Source of the DNA: Bacillota bacterium
GTDB taxonomy: Bacteria > Bacillota_I > Bacilli_A > Acholeplasmatales > Acholeplasmataceae
Reading direction: 5' to 3'
NCBI GenBank assembly: GCA_018817915.1
Contig: JAHISX010000055.1
Location: forward strand, 1-40,543
Length of the DNA: 40,543 nucleotides
Each line of letters begins with the position of its first letter. Positions within the stretch are counted from its first letter, which is position 1. A model generated the notes under the pieces. That model was not told where the DNA came from, made no database searches, and saw only the letters and a list, made by a program, of their open reading frames with translations. Positions 40,505 through 40,543 of this stretch are shown here, in pieces. The position numbers were made by a program, and so were the translations under genes.

Positions 40505-40532
40505 TTGTTTTTTTATTCAATTATGATATGAT
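40505..40532 (+). promoter_or_regulatory. Promoter of a gene beyond the window
   Basis: TTGTTT (40505-40510) and TATGAT (40527-40532) with a 16-base spacer ending TGA (TGATATGAT). The rest of 40388-40543 shows no gene. Confidence 0.45.
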
Positions 40533-40543
40533 TAAATTGTAAT

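Overview
The window looks like chromosome from an AT-rich, low-GC Gram-positive relative of the Mollicutes (Acholeplasma/Izemoplasma/Haloplasma-like). Evidence: very AT-rich coding DNA, Shine-Dalgarno starts, many lipobox (L-x-x-C) lipoproteins, YhaM, a PrsA/parvulin-type lipoprotein, and PdxS/PdxT and flavodiiron genes. TGA is a stop: it ends rlmH, yycJ, the DAHP synthase gene, aroB and aroA exactly where the next gene overlaps, and tryptophan is TGG, so the code is 11 rather than the Mycoplasma code. No rRNA, tRNA, CRISPR array, insertion sequence or prophage was seen. The taxonomic placement is inference.

Layout. 1-1.3 kb: a truncated helicase remnant facing a DUF2188 gene. 1.5-4.8 kb: a lipoprotein joining InlB-type repeats to a BMP/PnrA-like domain, then a membrane-anchored HTH regulator. 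5.0-6.2 kb: flavodiiron protein. 6.4-10.0 kb: phosphonate/phosphite-type ABC transporter (phnD, phnC, two phnE), facing a 5'-nucleotidase-like phosphoesterase (10.0-11.6 kb). 11.7-18.2 kb: two more InlB-repeat lipoproteins, one with a predicted seven-bladed RCC1 propeller and one with an M6 metalloprotease, with yigZ between them. 18.5-29.3 kb: housekeeping genes (cca, yhaM, a MORN-like protein, SRAP, a giant parvulin-like lipoprotein, yycJ-rlmH-HAD, DegV, mscL, rsgA). 29.3-32.3 kb: pdxST and a divergent MocR/PdxR-like regulator whose PLP lysine is replaced by arginine. 32.3-34.0 kb: remnant of an MFS transporter gene, then a PadR regulator with a 12-segment repeat membrane protein. 34.0-40.4 kb: an aromatic amino-acid operon (DAHP synthase, tyrA, aroB, aroA, chorismate mutase, aroE, aroC) with overlapping genes, ending at a clear terminator.

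The most interesting signal is the aro operon leader. A 14-residue peptide gene with four Tyr codons (MLKIKEAVYYYAYH) is followed by mutually exclusive RNA hairpins and an intrinsic terminator just before the DAHP synthase start. The pairings form a logical tyrosine-sensing, ribosome-mediated transcription attenuator. A second possible leader-peptide switch precedes rsgA, where one CCCTCC segment can pair either with a GGAGGG inside a 19-codon ORF or with the rsgA ribosome binding site. Promoters across the window repeatedly carry an extended -10 of the form TGATATAAT.
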